The position numbers were made by a program, and so were the translations under genes. A stretch of 58,920 bases of DNA from an uncultured Acetatifactor sp. GTDB lineage: Bacteria; Bacillota; Clostridia; Lachnospirales; Lachnospiraceae. The stretch covers positions 1 through 58,920 of the forward strand of contig CAKRYI010000016.1 of NCBI GenBank assembly GCA_934426825.1. Direction: 5' to 3'. The notes below the pieces were generated by a model that worked only from the letters and a program-made list of their open reading frames with translations, ran no database searches and was not told the origin of the DNA. Below, piece by piece: positions 40,232 to 49,171 of the stretch (position 1 is the first letter of the stretch; the number at the start of each line of letters is the position of its first letter).

Positions 40232-42799
40232 ATGAAAATAACGGAGAAGATATTTGGAACACACAGTTCCAGAGAATTGAAAAGAATTGCACCTTTGGTA
40301 GACAAAATCGAAGCCCTCAGACCGTCCATGATGGAACTGTCGGACGAGGAACTCAGGGGCAAGACAGAAGAATACAAGAGTCGTCTTGCAGAAGGGGAAA
40401 CATTAGATGACCTTTTGCCGGAAGCATATGCTACCGTGCGTGAGGCGGCAAGACGTGTGCTGAACACGGAGCACTACCGCGTACAGCTGATTGGCGGTAT
40501 TATCCTCCATCAGGGACGTATCGCCGAGATGAAAACCGGTGAAGGAAAGACGCAGACCTGTCTGCTTCCTGCTTACCTGAATGCGCTGGAAGGCAATGGT
40601 GTGCATGTCGTTACGGTCAATGACTATCTGGCAAAGCGTGATGCAGAGTGGATGGGTCAGGTACATGAATTTTTGGGATTAAAAGTCGGCGTGGTATTAA
40701 ACAGCATGACCTCTGAGGAGAGAAAAGCTGCCTACGAGTGCGACATTACTTATGTGACTAACAACGAACTCGGTTTTGACTATCTGCGTGATAACATGGT
40801 TATTTACAAGGAGCAGTTAGTGCTCCGCGGTCTGCACTACGCCATTATTGATGAGGTGGACTCCGTATTGATTGATGAGGCGAGAACACCGCTCATTATT
40901 TCCGGTCAGAGCGGCAAGTCTACCGCACTGTATGAAATGTGCGATTTGTTGGCGCGCCAGATGAAGCGTGGCGAGGATATGCAGGAGCTGACCAAGATGG
41001 ACGCCATCATGGGTGTGGTTCAGGAAGAGACCGGAGATTTCATTGTCAATGAAAAGGATAAGGTTATCAACCTGACAGAGGCAGGTGTGGAGAAGGTAGA
41101 GAAATTCTTCCATATCGACAACTTTGCCGACCCTGAGAATCTGGAAATCCAGCACAACATTATTCTGGCTCTGCGCGCGCACAATCTGATGTTCCGTGAT
41201 CAGGATTATGTGGTGAAGGATGATCAGGTATTGATTGTAGACGAGTTTACCGGACGTATTATGCCGGGACGCCGCTATTCCGACGGCCTGCATCAGGCGA
41301 TTGAGGCGAAGGAGCATGTAAAGGTGAAGCGTGAGAGCAAGACGCTGGCTTCCATTACATTCCAGAACTTCTTTAACCTGTTTGAGAAAAAATGTGGTAT
41401 GACCGGTACGGCTCTTACCGAGGAAAACGAGTTCCGCGAGATTTACGGAATGGATGTTGTGGAGATTCCCACCAACAAGCCGGTTATCCGTAAGGACTTG
41501 CAGGATGCGGTATATAAGACAAAGGCTGAAAAGCTGAATGCCATTGTGAACGCTGTAGAGGAGGCTCATGCCAAAGGACAGCCGGTATTGGTAGGTACGA
41601 TTACCATTGAGGCGAGTGAGGAACTGAGCCGCCTGCTTACCAGGCGCGGAATCCAGCATAAGGTATTGAATGCCAAATTCCATGAGCTGGAGGCTGAGAT
41701 TGTTGCGGATGCCGGTGTACACGGTGCTGTTACCATTGCAACCAACATGGCAGGTCGTGGTACGGATATTAAGCTGGATGCGGAGGCGAAGGCTGCCGGA
41801 GGACTTAAGATTATCGGTACGGAGCGTCACGAATCCAGACGTATTGACAACCAGCTGCGTGGACGAAGCGGACGTCAGGGAGACCCCGGCGAATCCAAAT
41901 TCTATATTTCCCTGCAGGATGATTTGATGAGACTGTTTGGTTCCGAGAGATTAATCAGTATGTTCAATACGCTGGGAATTCCGGAGGGACAGGAAATCGA
42001 GCATAAGGCGCTGACCAATGCCATTGAGTCCGCACAGAAGAAGATTGAGAACAACAACTTTGGAATCCGTAAGAACCTGCTGGAATATGACCGTGTCATG
42101 AGTGAGCAGAGAGAGATTATTTATGACGAGCGCCGCCGTGTATTAAACGGAGAGAGCATGAGAGACGTTATCTACAAGATGATTACGGATATTACCGAGA
42201 ATTGTGTGGATATTAGTATCAACGATGACTCTGCTGTGGAGGACTGGAATTTCAATGAGCTGAATACGCTGTTGATTCCTACCATTCCTCTTGAGCCGGT
42301 GACTGCCGAGAGAGTGCATAAGGCAAAGAAAAACAGCTTAAAGCAGCAGCTTAAGGAAGAGGCTGTGAAGCTGTATGAGAGCAAGGAAGCAGAGTTCCCT
42401 GAACCGGAAGCAATCCGTGAGTTAGAGCGTGTGATTCTGTTAAAGGTAATCGACCGTAAGTGGATGGATCATATCGACGACATGGAGCAGTTACGTCAGG
42501 GTATCGGATTACAGGCATACGGACAGAGAGACCCTCTGGTAGAGTATAAGATGAGCGGATATGAAATGTTCGATGAAATGACACAGAATATCCGTGAGGA
42601 GACCGTGAGACTGCTCTTCCATGTGAAGATTGAGCAGAAGGTAGAGCGCGAGCAGCAGGCAAAGATTACCGGAACCAACAAGGACGATTCTGTGCCCAAG
42701 GGACCGGTAAAGAGAGAAAATGCCAAGATTTATCCCAATGACCCCTGCCCTTGCGGAAGCGGTAAAAAGTATAAGCAGTGTTGCGGTAGAAAAGCCTGA
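40232..42799 (+). CDS. secA: Preprotein translocase ATPase SecA
   Basis: 855 residues; the motor that drives proteins through SecYEG. Visible parts: Walker A GEGKT (103-107) in AEMKTGEGKTQTCLLPAYLN, DEVDSVLIDEARTPLIISG (DEAD-type box), MTGTALTEENEF, ATNMAGRGTDIKL, QLRGRSGRQGDPG, the helical scaffold, and a C-terminal zinc-binding tail with Cys839, Cys841, Cys850 and Cys851 (CPCGSGKKYKQCCG) for SecB/ribosome-type contacts. Length is normal. The ribosome site AAAGG is slightly far (about 11 bp). prfB follows, the usual Firmicutes order. Confidence 0.95.
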   Translation: MKITEKIFGTHSSRELKRIAPLVDKIEALRPSMMELSDEELRGKTEEYKSRLAEGETLDDLLPEAYATVREAARRVLNTEHYRVQLIGGIILHQGRIAEMKTGEGKTQTCLLPAYLNALEGNGVHVVTVNDYLAKRDAEWMGQVHEFLGLKVGVVLNSMTSEERKAAYECDITYVTNNELGFDYLRDNMVIYKEQLVLRGLHYAIIDEVDSVLIDEARTPLIISGQSGKSTALYEMCDLLARQMKRGEDMQELTKMDAIMGVVQEETGDFIVNEKDKVINLTEAGVEKVEKFFHIDNFADPENLEIQHNIILALRAHNLMFRDQDYVVKDDQVLIVDEFTGRIMPGRRYSDGLHQAIEAKEHVKVKRESKTLASITFQNFFNLFEKKCGMTGTALTEENEFREIYGMDVVEIPTNKPVIRKDLQDAVYKTKAEKLNAIVNAVEEAHAKGQPVLVGTITIEASEELSRLLTRRGIQHKVLNAKFHELEAEIVADAGVHGAVTIATNMAGRGTDIKLDAEAKAAGGLKIIGTERHESRRIDNQLRGRSGRQGDPGESKFYISLQDDLMRLFGSERLISMFNTLGIPEGQEIEHKALTNAIESAQKKIENNNFGIRKNLLEYDRVMSEQREIIYDERRRVLNGESMRDVIYKMITDITENCVDISINDDSAVEDWNFNELNTLLIPTIPLEPVTAERVHKAKKNSLKQQLKEEAVKLYESKEAEFPEPEAIRELERVILLKVIDRKWMDHIDDMEQLRQGIGLQAYGQRDPLVEYKMSGYEMFDEMTQNIREETVRLLFHVKIEQKVEREQQAKITGTNKDDSVPKGPVKRENAKIYPNDPCPCGSGKKYKQCCGRKA

Positions 42800-42885
42800 C
42801 GGCGCAGATAAGCGATATACAAGATAAAAAGAAGCACTGTATGCAGATGAGCGCCACAGCAGAAAAACCTGACGGGCGCAAATAA
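42788..42885 (+). repeat. Direct repeat flanking the secA stop codon
   Basis: AGAAAAGCCTGACGGCGCAG at 42788-42807 (it spans the secA stop) recurs as AGAAAAACCTGACGGGCGCA at 42861-42880, both followed by ATAA a few bases on. This looks like a local duplication of the secA 3' end. Confidence 0.55.
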
Positions 42886-42912
42886 AAAATTATAGAAAGT
42901 GGGTGACGTTAA

Positions 42913-44038
42913 GTGGTTGAATTAGATAATATGAAGACAGAAATTCTGTCTTACGAAACTCCATTAGCGGAAGTGAGGGATTCACTTTGACCTGACAAAT
43001 AAGGCAAAGCGAATCGAAGAGATGGAGATGGAAATGGAAGCTCCCGGATTCTGGGATGACCCTGAAACCTCCAACCGCAAGATGAAGGAACTGAAAAATA
43101 TGAAAGATACTGTGGGAGAGTTTACCAAACTTTCCACACAGTATGATGACATCCTGACGTTAATTGAAATGGGCTATGAGGAGAATGACGAGTCCCTTGT
43201 GGCGGAAATCCGTGGCGAACTGGATGAATTTATTAAGGAATTTGACGAACTCCGTATCAGCACTCTGCTTTCCGGCGAGTACGATAAAAATAACGCCATT
43301 CTGAAACTGAATGCGGGAGCCGGAGGTACGGAGAGCTGCGACTGGTGCGGCATGTTGTACCGTATGTACACCAGATGGGCGGAGCGCAAGGGCTTTAGCG
43401 TGGAAGTGCTGGACTATTTAGACGGTGACGAAGCGGGAATTAAGTCAGTGACTTTTCAGGTCAACGGCGTGAATGCTTACGGCTATTTAAAATCCGAGAA
43501 AGGTGTACACCGCCTTGTAAGAATTTCGCCCTTTAATGCACAGGGCAAGCGTCAGACCTCCTTTGTATCTTTGGATGTTATGCCGGATATTGAGGAAGAT
43601 TTGGACGTGGAAATTGACGAAAAAGATTTGCGCATTGATACCTACCGAAGCAGCGGCGCAGGCGGACAGCATATCAACAAGACGTCCTCCGCCATCCGTA
43701 TCACCCATATTCCCACCGGAACCGTGGTACAGTGCCAGAATGAGCGAAGCCAGTTCCAGAATAAGGATAAGGCGATGCAGATGTTGAAGGCAAAGCTGTA
43801 TCTGTTAAAGCAGGAAGCAAATGTGGAGAAACTGTCCGATATTCGCGGTGAGGTGAAGGAAATCGGCTGGGGCAATCAAATCCGCTCCTACGTTCTGCAG
43901 CCTTATACCTTGGTCAAGGACCACAGAACCGACGTGGAAACCGGCAATGTGGACGCAGTGTTGGACGGCGGACTGGATATTTTTATCAACGGATATTTGA
44001 AATGGATTAGTGTGTCTAACGGAAAAACACAGGAATAA
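42913..44038 (+). CDS. prfB: Peptide chain release factor 2 (programmed +1 frameshift)
   Basis: 374 residues when both frames are joined. The first frame starts at GTG 42913 (VVELDNMKTEILSYETPLAE, then VRDSL) and meets an in-frame TGA at 42988-42990. A +1 shift on CTT reads GAC from 42989 and goes on with DLTNKAKRIEEMEMEMEAPG to the stop at 44036-44038. RF2 hallmarks: the UGA-recognition region RISPFNAQGKR-like and the peptidyl-release GGQ in SGAGGQHINKT. The low RF2 level slows UGA decoding and so favours the frameshift: autoregulation. It is downstream of secA as in other Firmicutes. A caller that does not know the shift would start the gene wrongly at 43022. Confidence 0.93.
42974..42991 (+). 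promoter_or_regulatory. RF2 frameshift site
   Basis: A Shine-Dalgarno-like GAGGGA lies a few bases upstream of CTT-TGA-C (42985-42991), the canonical arrangement that pushes the ribosome into the +1 frame. Confidence 0.9.
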
Positions 44039-44068
44039 AGGGTGACACAGTTTTGCCCCAAAGATAAA

Positions 44069-44115
44069 GCAGAGATGTATGGTTGGAATTACTGATACAT
44101 CTCTGCTGTTTATTT
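44069..44115. terminator. Bidirectional terminator between prfB and the DUF975 gene
   Basis: A perfect 12-bp stem, GCAGAGATGTAT (44069-44080) and ATACATCTCTGC (44095-44106), followed by TGTTTATTT on the plus strand and by TTTATCTTT on the minus strand. Confidence 0.8.
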
Positions 44116-44124
44116 GTGTCGCAA

Positions 44125-44886
44125 TTACGATTCCTCCTGCGGGTTCATCAAATCTAAAAAGAACAATGTCTGGGTCATATACTGGTACGGATAGACCCAC
44201 AAAAAGCCGATACCTAAGGAAAGAATGGCGAGCAGCTTTAATGGAATAAAGCTGAGTCCGATATAGAAAAGTCTGCCCTTATGTCCTTTCATAACCCGGC
44301 AGCTTAGTTTTATCAACTGCATGACGCTGTACTGCGGGAAATCCAATAACAGATAGAATGCCTGCGAAAGCATCAGGCTGACCGGAATGTAAACAGCCAT
44401 ATCAACGAGATAGGCAATCAGGGCGGCAATTCCCCACTCAAACTGTCGACCGGATTCCCATATGGAATAGCACACCCAGTAAGGCAGGTTGCAAACGAGG
44501 AAGGGAATCAGTAAAAACAGGGAAATCCCCAGCGTCTTTTTAAACTGCCAGCGGAAACCGAAGAAAATGTCGGAGATGGAAAAACGTCTGCCACAGGCCA
44601 TATTCAGATAAAACAGCGTGGTTCCGGCGGTAAAAATATATTGAAACAGGGTGGAAACCACGGTAATGCCGTAGCTGCACGCGGTGATAACATTTTCATT
44701 GACCGGACTGCCCGTCAAAACCTGCGATAATCCCGTAAACATAATCAAAAAGAAAAATAGTGGAATCAACGCAGTGGTTATTATGAGGATGGGGAGCAGG
44801 TAAGTCAGAATACAGGTTCCGTAATTCCCCCGCAACCGTCCCTTGGCAATATCCTTTAATTCGGCACTGGTTTTATATCGTTTCAT
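44125..44886 (-). CDS. DUF975 family membrane protein
   Basis: 253 residues from ATG 44886 (GGAAG eight bases upstream; the GTG at 44895 overlaps that site). The N-terminus MKRYKTSAELKDIAKGRLRG fits the DUF975 family (K.RA/G.L.G.Y). Five to six membrane helices follow, with the DIFFGF and LMLSQAFYLLLDFPQYSVMQ segments that are common in the family, and YQYMTQTLFFLDLM near the end. The function is unknown; it is an integral membrane protein. It is second in a two-gene minus-strand operon, 14 bp after the 115-residue protein. Confidence 0.82.
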   Translation of the reverse strand: MKRYKTSAELKDIAKGRLRGNYGTCILTYLLPILIITTALIPLFFFLIMFTGLSQVLTGSPVNENVITACSYGITVVSTLFQYIFTAGTTLFYLNMACGRRFSISDIFFGFRWQFKKTLGISLFLLIPFLVCNLPYWVCYSIWESGRQFEWGIAALIAYLVDMAVYIPVSLMLSQAFYLLLDFPQYSVMQLIKLSCRVMKGHKGRLFYIGLSFIPLKLLAILSLGIGFLWVYPYQYMTQTLFFLDLMNPQEES

Positions 44887-44900
44887 TTCGTTCACTTCCT

Positions 44901-45248
44901 TTATTCAATGGTGATTCCATAGAGATTTTCCATGTAATCGTCAAAACTTTCCCCGTAAATTCGTTCAAAGGTACTGTTAAATTCGCGGCGGTAAGCCGGG
45001 TTCTGCATGGATATGGAAAAGTCAAACAGTGTGTAAACCGTCATCAGAATGCCGAGGGCAATTCCGACGCAGGAAAGAACAATGCCGGTGGTGCTGAAAG
45101 AATCTTTCTTTTCTCCTTTACGATAGGGGAGTATAGCGAACAGGATGCTTAATGCTCCGGGAATCACGGCGAGCGGTCCGGCGCAGCACATACAAACGGA
45201 ACAAATGCCGCATATCAGGGAGGCAATGGCAAACCCGCTTTTTCTCAT
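44901..45248 (-). CDS. Small membrane protein, DUF4190-like
   Basis: 115 residues with two hydrophobic hairpins. The first part, GFAIASLICGICSVCMCCAG, then PLAVIPGALSILFAIL, and the second, TGIVLSCVGIALGILMTVYT, resemble DUF4190-type proteins. The C-terminal 45 residues are polar (RREFNSTFERIYGESFDDYM). A GAAAGGAG site precedes ATG. It is the first gene of the pair with DUF975. Role unknown. Cys residues are frequent in the first helix. Confidence 0.7.
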   Translation of the reverse strand: MRKSGFAIASLICGICSVCMCCAGPLAVIPGALSILFAILPYRKGEKKDSFSTTGIVLSCVGIALGILMTVYTLFDFSISMQNPAYRREFNSTFERIYGESFDDYMENLYGITIE

Positions 45249-45283
45249 AGGACAGGACTCCTTTCTGTAGTAATGCTCTTTTT

Positions 45284-45312
45284 AGTGTATCATCTTTAGG
45301 ACGGTAATACAA
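45284..45312 (-). promoter_or_regulatory. Promoter of the minus-strand membrane protein pair
   Basis: Read on the minus strand: TTGTAT (45312-45307) and TACACT (45289-45284), 17 bp apart, 36 bp before the 115-residue gene. Confidence 0.5.
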
Positions 45313-45409
45313 ATAAACTTTTTAGAAAGAAAAAGCCGGTTCCCGCTTTCCTTCCCAACGTAAAAATGATAAGATAATACATAGTAACAACAGAAAGGTA
45401 ATCAGAAAT

Positions 45410-47776
45410 ATGGACATTATACTGAAACTCAAAGAAGAATTAAACGTGGAAAAATGGCAGGTGGAGGCAGCCGTCAAATTGATTGACGAGGGCAACACCA
45501 TTCCGTTTATTTCCCGCTATCGCAAGGAAGTGACCGGTTCCTTAAATGACGAGCAGCTCAGAAACCTGCATGAGAGACTGTTATATCTGCGCAGTCTGGA
45601 GGACAAGAAAGAGCAGGTTTTGAAAAGCATTGAAGAGCAGGGCATGCTGACCGATGAATTAAAAGAAAAGATTCTGGCTGCACAGACTCTGGTGGTTGTG
45701 GAGGATTTGTACCGTCCTTACCGTCCCAAGCGGAAAACAAGGGCGAGCGTGGCAAAGGAGAAGGGACTGGAAGGTCTGGCACAGTTTTTGCTGGCTCAGA
45801 ACACGGACAAGCCTTTGGAGGAGGAAGCTGCAAAGTATGTCTCCGAGGAAAAGGGCATTGCAACTGCACAGGAGGCGCTGCAGGGCGCAAAAGACATTAT
45901 AGCGGAGAGCATTTCCGACGAGGCGGATTACAGATTGTACATCCGAAACGCAACCGTGGAGGAAGGCACCGTTACCAGTGAGGCAAAGAATGATAAAGAG
46001 CAGAGTGTGTACGAGATGTACTATCACTTTGAGGAGCCGGTAAAGAAAATTGCCGGACACAGAGTGCTGGCGCTGAACCGCGGCGAGGCGGAAAAGATAC
46101 TGACTGTAAAAGTCAATGCACCGACAGAGCGCATTCTGCGCTATCTGGAGAAGAAAACCATTACATCCGACAACGTATATACCACGCCTGCATTGCAGGA
46201 AGTGATTGCCGACAGCTATGAACGTTTGATAGCACCTGCTATTGAAAGAGAAATCCGCAATGATTTGACGGAAAAAGCGGAGGACGGCGCCATTACCGTA
46301 TTTGGCAAGAATCTGGAGCAGCTGTTGCTGCAGCCGCCCATTAAAGGAAAGGTGGTACTTGGCTGGGACCCCGCATTCCGTACCGGCTGTAAACTTGCAG
46401 TGGTGGACGCCACCGGAAAAGTGCTGGATACCAAGGTGATTTATCCCACCGCACCGCAGAATAAGGTGGAAGAGGCGAAAGCAGAGTTAAAGCGGATTAT
46501 CAAAAAGTACAATGTGGATTTGATTTCCGTCGGAAACGGAACGGCTTCGAGAGAGTCCGAACAGGTAATCGTGGAATTGTTGAAGGAACTGGACAGACCG
46601 GTGCAGTATGTCATTGTAAATGAGGCGGGCGCTTCCGTATACTCCGCAAGCAAGCTGGCTACGGAGGAGTTCCCCAATTTTGATGTGGGACAGAGAAGTG
46701 CGGCGTCCATCGCCCGCAGATTGCAGGATCCGTTGGCTGAACTGGTCAAAATCGAGCCGAAGTCCATCGGTGTGGGACAGTATCAGCATGACATGAACCA
46801 GAAGAAACTGAGCGACGCTTTAAACGGCGTGGTGGAGGACAGTGTAAACAAAGTCGGTGTGGATTTGAATACCGCTTCCGCTTCCCTGTTGGAGTACATT
46901 TCCGGAATCAATAAGACCATTGCTAAAAACATTGTGGACTACCGCGAGACAAACGGCAGATTCACCAACAGAAAGCAGCTTTTGAAGGTGGCAAAATTAG
47001 GACCCAAGGCATATGAGCAGTGCGCTGGTTTCATGCGGATTTCCGACGGAGACAACCCGTTAGATGCAACCAGCGTGCATCCGGAGTCTTACGAGGCAGC
47101 CGAAAAGCTGATGGATAAGTTAGGACTGACCATGGAGGATGTAAAAGCTGCTCAGAAACAGGCAGCAGAGCGCAAGGTAAGTGAAAAGCAGGTGCAGAAG
47201 GACAAGCAGGCCACAGGCAAAAAGCAGAATAACGGGGCAAAGCAGGTGCAGGTGCGAAACACCAATACCGCCATGGGCAAGGCTTTGGCAGCAGCAATGG
47301 GCGGTATCACATTCGAAGCACCCAAGAAGGCAGCTGCGGAAACACAGAAGGCAGCTTCGCCGGACAATGTTGCTGTTTCATCCTTGGAAAAGCGTATTAA
47401 GAATAAGAAACAGTTGGCGGACGAGCTTGGAATCGGTGAGATTACCCTGACGGATATTCTGCACGAACTGGAGAAACCGGCGCGTGACCCCAGAGACGAT
47501 ATGCCCAAGCCCATTCTCCGCAGCGACGTGCTGGATATGAAGGACTTGAAACCGGGCATGATTTTAAAGGGTACTGTGCGAAATGTAATCGACTTCGGCG
47601 CATTTGTGGATATTGGCGTTCATCAGGACGGTCTGGTGCACATTTCCCAGATGACAGACCGCTATATCAAGCATCCGTTAGAGGCGGTCAGCGTCGGCGA
47701 TATAGTGGATGTGCAGGTGCTTGAGGTCGACATGGCAAAGAAGAGAATTGCACTTACCATGAAAATCAAAGATTGA
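45410..47776 (+). CDS. tex: Tex family S1 RNA-binding protein with a basic insert
   Basis: 788 residues; a cytosolic nucleic-acid-binding factor linked to transcription. Domains: Tex N-terminal region (IPFISRYRKEVTGSLNDEQL), YqgF-like RNase H fold (VVLGWDPAFRTGCKLAVVDA), helix-hairpin-helix (SASLLEYISGINKTIAKNIV), and C-terminal S1 domain (ILKGTVRNVIDFGAFVDIGV). Tex proteins are usually about 710-720 residues. The surplus is a Lys/Gln/Ala-rich stretch at about 575-655 (KQAAERKVSEKQVQKDKQAT and on) between the helical part and the final domains. The insert looks disordered and positively charged. Monocistronic. Confidence 0.92.
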   Translation: MDIILKLKEELNVEKWQVEAAVKLIDEGNTIPFISRYRKEVTGSLNDEQLRNLHERLLYLRSLEDKKEQVLKSIEEQGMLTDELKEKILAAQTLVVVEDLYRPYRPKRKTRASVAKEKGLEGLAQFLLAQNTDKPLEEEAAKYVSEEKGIATAQEALQGAKDIIAESISDEADYRLYIRNATVEEGTVTSEAKNDKEQSVYEMYYHFEEPVKKIAGHRVLALNRGEAEKILTVKVNAPTERILRYLEKKTITSDNVYTTPALQEVIADSYERLIAPAIEREIRNDLTEKAEDGAITVFGKNLEQLLLQPPIKGKVVLGWDPAFRTGCKLAVVDATGKVLDTKVIYPTAPQNKVEEAKAELKRIIKKYNVDLISVGNGTASRESEQVIVELLKELDRPVQYVIVNEAGASVYSASKLATEEFPNFDVGQRSAASIARRLQDPLAELVKIEPKSIGVGQYQHDMNQKKLSDALNGVVEDSVNKVGVDLNTASASLLEYISGINKTIAKNIVDYRETNGRFTNRKQLLKVAKLGPKAYEQCAGFMRISDGDNPLDATSVHPESYEAAEKLMDKLGLTMEDVKAAQKQAAERKVSEKQVQKDKQATGKKQNNGAKQVQVRNTNTAMGKALAAAMGGITFEAPKKAAAETQKAASPDNVAVSSLEKRIKNKKQLADELGIGEITLTDILHELEKPARDPRDDMPKPILRSDVLDMKDLKPGMILKGTVRNVIDFGAFVDIGVHQDGLVHISQMTDRYIKHPLEAVSVGDIVDVQVLEVDMAKKRIALTMKIKD

Positions 47777-47850
47777 CAAAAGAGATAGGCTGATGTAATA
47801 TACTCCACAGAAGATGCCCAAACCATTCAGGGTGTCTGACATAAGAAAGT

Positions 47851-48000
47851 TCTTCGGGGTTGGGTGAAATTCCCTACTGGCGGTGACAGACAGCACATGA
47901 ACATGTGAATCTGAAGTCCGCGACCCATAGTCTGCCAAAGCAGGGTATGGCTGATCCGGTGAGAGACCGGGACCAACAGTAAAGTCTGGATGAAAGAAGA
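47851..48000 (+). promoter_or_regulatory. FMN riboswitch (RFN element)
   Basis: The conserved blocks are all present in order: TTCGGGG, GGGTGAAATTCCC, TGGCGGT, a variable arm, AGTCCGCGACCC, the GATCCGGTGAGA block, CCGGGACC, and ACAGTAAAGTCTGGATG-AAGA. The P1 ends TCTTC (47851-47855) and GAAGA (47996-48000) pair. FMN binding should favour the terminator 62 bases downstream and shut off ribU. Confidence 0.95.
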
Positions 48001-48061
48001 AATATCAAGCGTTATTGAATTATTTAATTCCAATAGCAAATGATGTGCAGTGCATATTTGC

Positions 48062-48092
48062 ATCCCCCGAAATCATTTCGGGGGATTTTTTT
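48062..48092 (+). terminator. Riboswitch expression-platform terminator
   Basis: Stem ATCCCCCGAAAT (48062-48073) and ATTTCGGGGGAT (48075-48086), followed by a run of Ts to 48092. It lies between the FMN aptamer and ribU. Confidence 0.9.
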
Positions 48093-48166
48093 GGTATGTG
48101 CGCTCAGAAGAATTTTCCTACTATTAAATAACAGGTGAAATTACACCGGAAATGGAGGAAAAGAAA

Positions 48167-48904
48167 ATGAATGGATTAATCGAAAGTGTGAAACTGCATC
48201 TGCCCTTTGTGCTGGAGTTCCTTGGAGTGATAGTTGCCCTGTTTGTGGTGGCGCTTTTGCTGGAGAAACTGGCACAGAAAAAGCGGGGAGTGAAAGAGCC
48301 GGTATTCGGCACCAGAAAGGTTGCGATGATAGGTATGTTTTCTGCTATCTCTACCATTCTGATGCTGTTTGAGTTTCCGCTGCCCTTTGCCCCGGAGTTT
48401 TACAAGCTGGATTTCAGCGAACTTCCCATACTGGTGGGAACCTTTGCCTTTGGACCGGCGGCAGGAGTCATGATGGAGTTTATCAAGATACTGCTGAAAC
48501 TTTTTGTAAAAGGAACAACAACCGCATTTGTGGGTGACCTTGCCAACTTTGCGGTGGGCTGCAGCTTTATCCTGCCCGCCTCGGTAGTGTATTCCTTCCG
48601 CAAAACCAAAAAGAGCGCCATTATTGCGTGCGTGACCGGAATGCTCGTACTGACAGTTTTCGGAACGGCGTTCAATGCGGTATATCTGTTACCGACGTTT
48701 GCCAAACTGTTCGGTATGCCGTTAGAGACCATTTTGGAAATGGGAGTGAAAGTAAATCCGTTTGTGACGGAGGGAAATATCATCAGTTTTGTGGCGGCGT
48801 GTGTCGCTCCGCTGAATCTCATAAAGGGAATCAGCGTTTCCGTTGTCACATTGCTTATTTATAAACCGCTCAGTCCCATTATTAAAACAGGACATAAAAT
48901 GTAA
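48167..48904 (+). CDS. ribU: Riboflavin ECF transporter S component RibU
   Basis: 245 residues from ATG 48167 (GGAGG at 48154-48158). Six or so membrane helices; after an N-terminal helix comes the ECF S-component core TRKVAMIGMFSAISTILMLF, then FPLPFAPEFYKLDFSELPIL and GPAAGVMMEFIKILLKLFVK, which is the RibU-type signature. It binds riboflavin and works with a shared EcfA-EcfA'-EcfT module that is not in this window. The FMN riboswitch directly upstream confirms the vitamin. No riboflavin synthesis genes are seen, so uptake may matter to this cell. Confidence 0.93.
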   Translation: MNGLIESVKLHLPFVLEFLGVIVALFVVALLLEKLAQKKRGVKEPVFGTRKVAMIGMFSAISTILMLFEFPLPFAPEFYKLDFSELPILVGTFAFGPAAGVMMEFIKILLKLFVKGTTTAFVGDLANFAVGCSFILPASVVYSFRKTKKSAIIACVTGMLVLTVFGTAFNAVYLLPTFAKLFGMPLETILEMGVKVNPFVTEGNIISFVAACVAPLNLIKGISVSVVTLLIYKPLSPIIKTGHKM

Positions 48905-48932
48905 CGGTGTAACGTGCCGGTATCGCATAGAA

Positions 48933-48965
48933 GCCGCCTTCCTAATATGGAAGGCGGTCTTTTTT
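48933..48965 (+). terminator. Terminator after ribU
   Basis: Stem CCGCCTTCC (48934-48942) and GGAAGGCGG (48949-48957), 6-nt loop, TCTTTTTT tail. Confidence 0.88.
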
Positions 48966-49097
48966 GAGAAAATCTTTAGAATTTCACCCGTATTTTTTTA
49001 ATTTTCCTGCTATAAAATTTTTCATGGTGCGAAAGGCTGGAAAACGGACAGCGTTTGCAGCCGGCACTAAAACAGGTTGAAAAAGCAAAAAAAGTAG

Positions 49098-49126
49098 TTG
49101 ACAGAAGAGATTCACTATTGTATTAT
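49098..49126 (+). promoter_or_regulatory. Promoter of the ABC efflux operon
   Basis: TTGACA (49098-49103) and TATTAT (49121-49126), 17 bp apart, 45 bp before the ATPase gene. A close sigma-A match. Confidence 0.72.
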
Positions 49127-49171
49127 GCAAATAGTACAGCGGAGCGCTAAGGGAAGGGAGAAGTTACTAAA

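Noticed and set aside
40111..40410. A 99-residue frame overlapping the secA start
   Set aside because: It overlaps the secA promoter and first codons in another frame; no ribosome site.
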